Positions 22,525 to 23,627 of a stretch of DNA of 23,627 bases are shown in pieces. The DNA is taken from the IMG/VR virus record IMGVR_UViG_3300010430_000459, positions 1 through 23,627 of that record; one strand, given 5' to 3'. The stretch is from a virus. The translations under genes were made by a program, and so were the position numbers. Each line of letters starts with the position of its first letter. Positions within the stretch are counted from its first letter, which is position 1. The notes beneath the pieces are model-generated. The model was not told the DNA's origin, searched no databases, and was given only the letters and a program-made list of their open reading frames with translations.

Positions 22525-22835
22525 GATAACTCTCCTGCTAACTTTCCAATTTCAGACGCTACAGAGCAGAAAACGGATGTTTGAATGCTGGCCATGTCTG
22601 CAATTTGAATATCTTTTGGGACAACTAAACTTTCATCTGAGCCAATGTTAAACACAGCACTCCAAAAGCCCTCATCTTGAATGAGCGCATCAATAGCGAG
22701 CGCCTTAATATCCTCATCACCATTATGCAGACTGTTAAAGATTTGCTCTTTAGCATCATTAAAAGCGGAAGTGGTAAATTGGTCTTGGTATGTCTCGTCG
22801 CCATGTGTTGCATCGTTATTCTGTAAATCAATCAT
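22521..22835 (-). CDS. Hypothetical 104-residue acidic protein, first gene of the leftward operon
   Basis: An acidic 104-residue protein with no recognised family. Residues 25-60 and 80-104 look helical, with a central DEGFWSAVFNIGSDESLVVPKD segment (53-74). It has no signal peptide or membrane segment. It is the promoter-proximal gene of the recombination operon; GAGGGG lies about seven bases before the ATG, and the strong leftward promoter lies 30-58 bases upstream. First genes in such operons are often early regulatory or anti-host proteins, but that is inferred from position only. Confidence 0.72.
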   Translation of the reverse strand: MIDLQNNDATHGDETYQDQFTTSAFNDAKEQIFNSLHNGDEDIKALAIDALIQDEGFWSAVFNIGSDESLVVPKDIQIADMASIQTSVFCSVASEIGKLAGELS

Positions 22836-22864
22836 TTCTTTCCCCTCGGTTTGTTGATGACTGA

Positions 22865-22893
22865 ATATTAATCGTAAAATTCGATATGGTCAA
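22865..22893 (-). promoter_or_regulatory. Leftward sigma70-type promoter of the recombination operon
   Basis: On the minus strand TTGACC (22888-22893) and TAATAT (22865-22870) are separated by exactly 17 bases, 5 of 6 and 4 of 6 matches to consensus. A transcript would begin near 22858, leaving a leader of about 22 bases with the GAGGGG ribosome site. Confidence 0.7.
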
Positions 22894-22897
22894 GCTA

Positions 22898-22925
22898 TTG
22901 CTAGAATATTTAATTATGCTATGAT
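22898..22925 (+). promoter_or_regulatory. Rightward sigma70-type promoter of the dUTPase operon
   Basis: TTGCTA (22898-22903), a 16-base spacer and TATGAT (22920-22925) face right, back to back with the leftward promoter and only four bases from its -35. The start site would be near 22932, before GGGAG at 22940-22944. Confidence 0.6.
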
Positions 22926-22952
22926 TCGGGAAACTAAACGGGAGAATATATT

Positions 22953-23114
22953 ATGAAGCACCGAGATTGGACGCCCTGGAAGCCTGCGCCTTATCAGCCT
23001 TATATTGGCCAGCAGGAGGATATGATTAGATTGCTAGAGCAGCGCGGCATAACCTACGCACAGCAACACAGGGACGCTATGAAGGCGTACCTAAAGAGGG
23101 AGTTAAAGAAATGA
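22953..23114 (+). CDS. Hypothetical 53-residue protein, first gene of the rightward operon
   Basis: A 53-residue basic protein with an N-terminal Trp/Pro/Tyr-rich segment (DWTPWKPAPYQPYIG, residues 5-19) and a C-terminal Lys/Arg-rich helix (about 20-53). A GGGAG eight bases upstream and a promoter immediately before it support translation. The stop overlaps the next ATG (ATGA at 23111-23114). No family is recognised. Confidence 0.7.
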   Translation: MKHRDWTPWKPAPYQPYIGQQEDMIRLLEQRGITYAQQHRDAMKAYLKRELKK

Positions 23115-23278
23115 GCTTAACATTTGACGGTATCGGCAACTATTACGGAACGCTAAACATAAGAGATAAAAATGGCATATTTGAATGGGGTATAGAGGAT
23201 TATAGTGGGGTTGAGTGGGAGCAAATACCAGAGTCTTTATATAACGAGTTGGTAAAGTTTAAGGAGAAATCAGAATGA
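23111..23278 (+). CDS. Hypothetical 55-residue acidic protein
   Basis: A 55-residue acidic protein rich in Trp, Tyr and Gly (LTFDGIGNYYGTLNI, residues 3-17, then FEWGIEDYSGVEWEQIPESL, 23-42), likely a small beta-structured fold. It starts at an ATGA overlap with GAGGGAG upstream and ends at an ATGA overlap with the dUTPase. Coupling on both sides supports it; function unknown. Confidence 0.68.
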   Translation: MSLTFDGIGNYYGTLNIRDKNGIFEWGIEDYSGVEWEQIPESLYNELVKFKEKSE

Positions 23279-23627
23279 AACCCGTTAAATTCAAAATGTT
23301 ATCAGCTACAACACTAATCCCAGAGCGAGCAAGCCCAGGCGCAGCAGGTTATGACATATACGCCGATCAGTCAGGTTTTATTATTGGCGGTGGTCGTCTC
23401 GCGGTATCGACAGGCTGGGCGATGGAAATGCCTGTAGGCTATTATGCTGAGATTCGCCCACGTTCGGGTTTGGCTGTTAAATATGGCATCGACACACTGG
23501 CAGGTGTTATTGATTCAGATTATCGGGGCGAGGTGAAAGCGGTGCTGGTTAATCACAGTGACAGCACTTTTGTTATCAAAGCCGGCGAGCGCATAGCCCA
23601 GCTAGTATTTAGAAAACATGAAACACC
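23275..23627 (+). CDS. dut: dUTPase (3' end outside the window)
   Basis: The first 117 residues of a trimeric dUTP diphosphatase, which hydrolyses dUTP to dUMP and diphosphate, keeping uracil out of phage DNA and supplying dUMP for dTMP synthesis. Motif I is PGAAGYDIYA (21-30) with the catalytic-centre D27. Motif II is RPRSGLA (61-67). Motif III is GVIDSDYRGEVKAVLVN (77-93) with D82 and Y83. Motif IV is GERIAQLVF (104-112). The C-terminal glycine-rich motif V lies beyond the window. The ATG overlaps the upstream stop, with GGAG about 10 bases before it. All catalytic motifs visible are intact. Confidence 0.95.
   Translation, partial: MKPVKFKMLSATTLIPERASPGAAGYDIYADQSGFIIGGGRLAVSTGWAMEMPVGYYAEIRPRSGLAVKYGIDTLAGVIDSDYRGEVKAVLVNHSDSTFVIKAGERIAQLVFRKHET

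Overview
The window is the morphogenesis region plus the start of the early region of a short-tailed (podovirus-type) double-stranded DNA phage or prophage with a P22-like gene order. The hallmark families appear in P22 order: small and large terminase, P22-type portal, scaffold, P22-type coat, gp4-like and gp10-like head completion proteins, three or four internal/ejection proteins, and a tail fibre. Base composition is moderate and the genes are tightly packed, many sharing TAATG or ATGA stop/start overlaps. The host is probably a gammaproteobacterium, but this is inferred from the phage families only; nothing in the window identifies it. No integrase, repressor, lysis gene, tRNA, IS element or CRISPR array is visible.

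Layout. Positions 1-1912 hold four small unrecognised, mostly beta-rich proteins; the first runs in from the left edge. Positions 1973-9569 hold terminase, portal, a large inserted polyvalent protein, scaffold and coat, closed by a strong terminator with a UUCG loop. Positions 9612-12837 hold head completion genes; the gp4 homologue carries an extra Pro-Pro-Val linker and a C-terminal SPRY-like domain. Positions 12819-13830 hold an overlapping pair of enzymes, a 2-oxoglutarate/Fe(II) oxygenase-like protein and a GNAT acetyltransferase, where P22 has gp26 and gp14. Positions 13833-18917 encode four likely ejection/internal virion proteins, and 18922-20558 a tail fibre and a probable assembly chaperone. 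A bidirectional terminator at 20563-20587 separates this rightward block from a leftward one.

The leftward block (22835 down to 20612) is a translationally coupled recombination operon: three small proteins, an ERF annealing protein, a 52-residue membrane protein, a Gp157-family protein and a single-stranded-DNA-binding protein with an SSB-type acidic tip. A 117-bp divergent promoter region (22836-22952) also drives a rightward early operon of two small proteins and dUTPase, which runs off the right edge.

The most interesting points are these. The polyvalent protein at 5790-7346 has an LPD23-like segment, an HExxH metallopeptidase-like motif and a GNAT domain, and it shares a roughly 110-residue N-terminal module with the large ejection protein at 16755-18917, which suggests it too is packaged and injected. 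The gp4-SPRY fusion and the oxygenase/acetyltransferase pair suggest extra functions carried on, or acting on, the virion. No gene-free stretch exceeds 130 bases.
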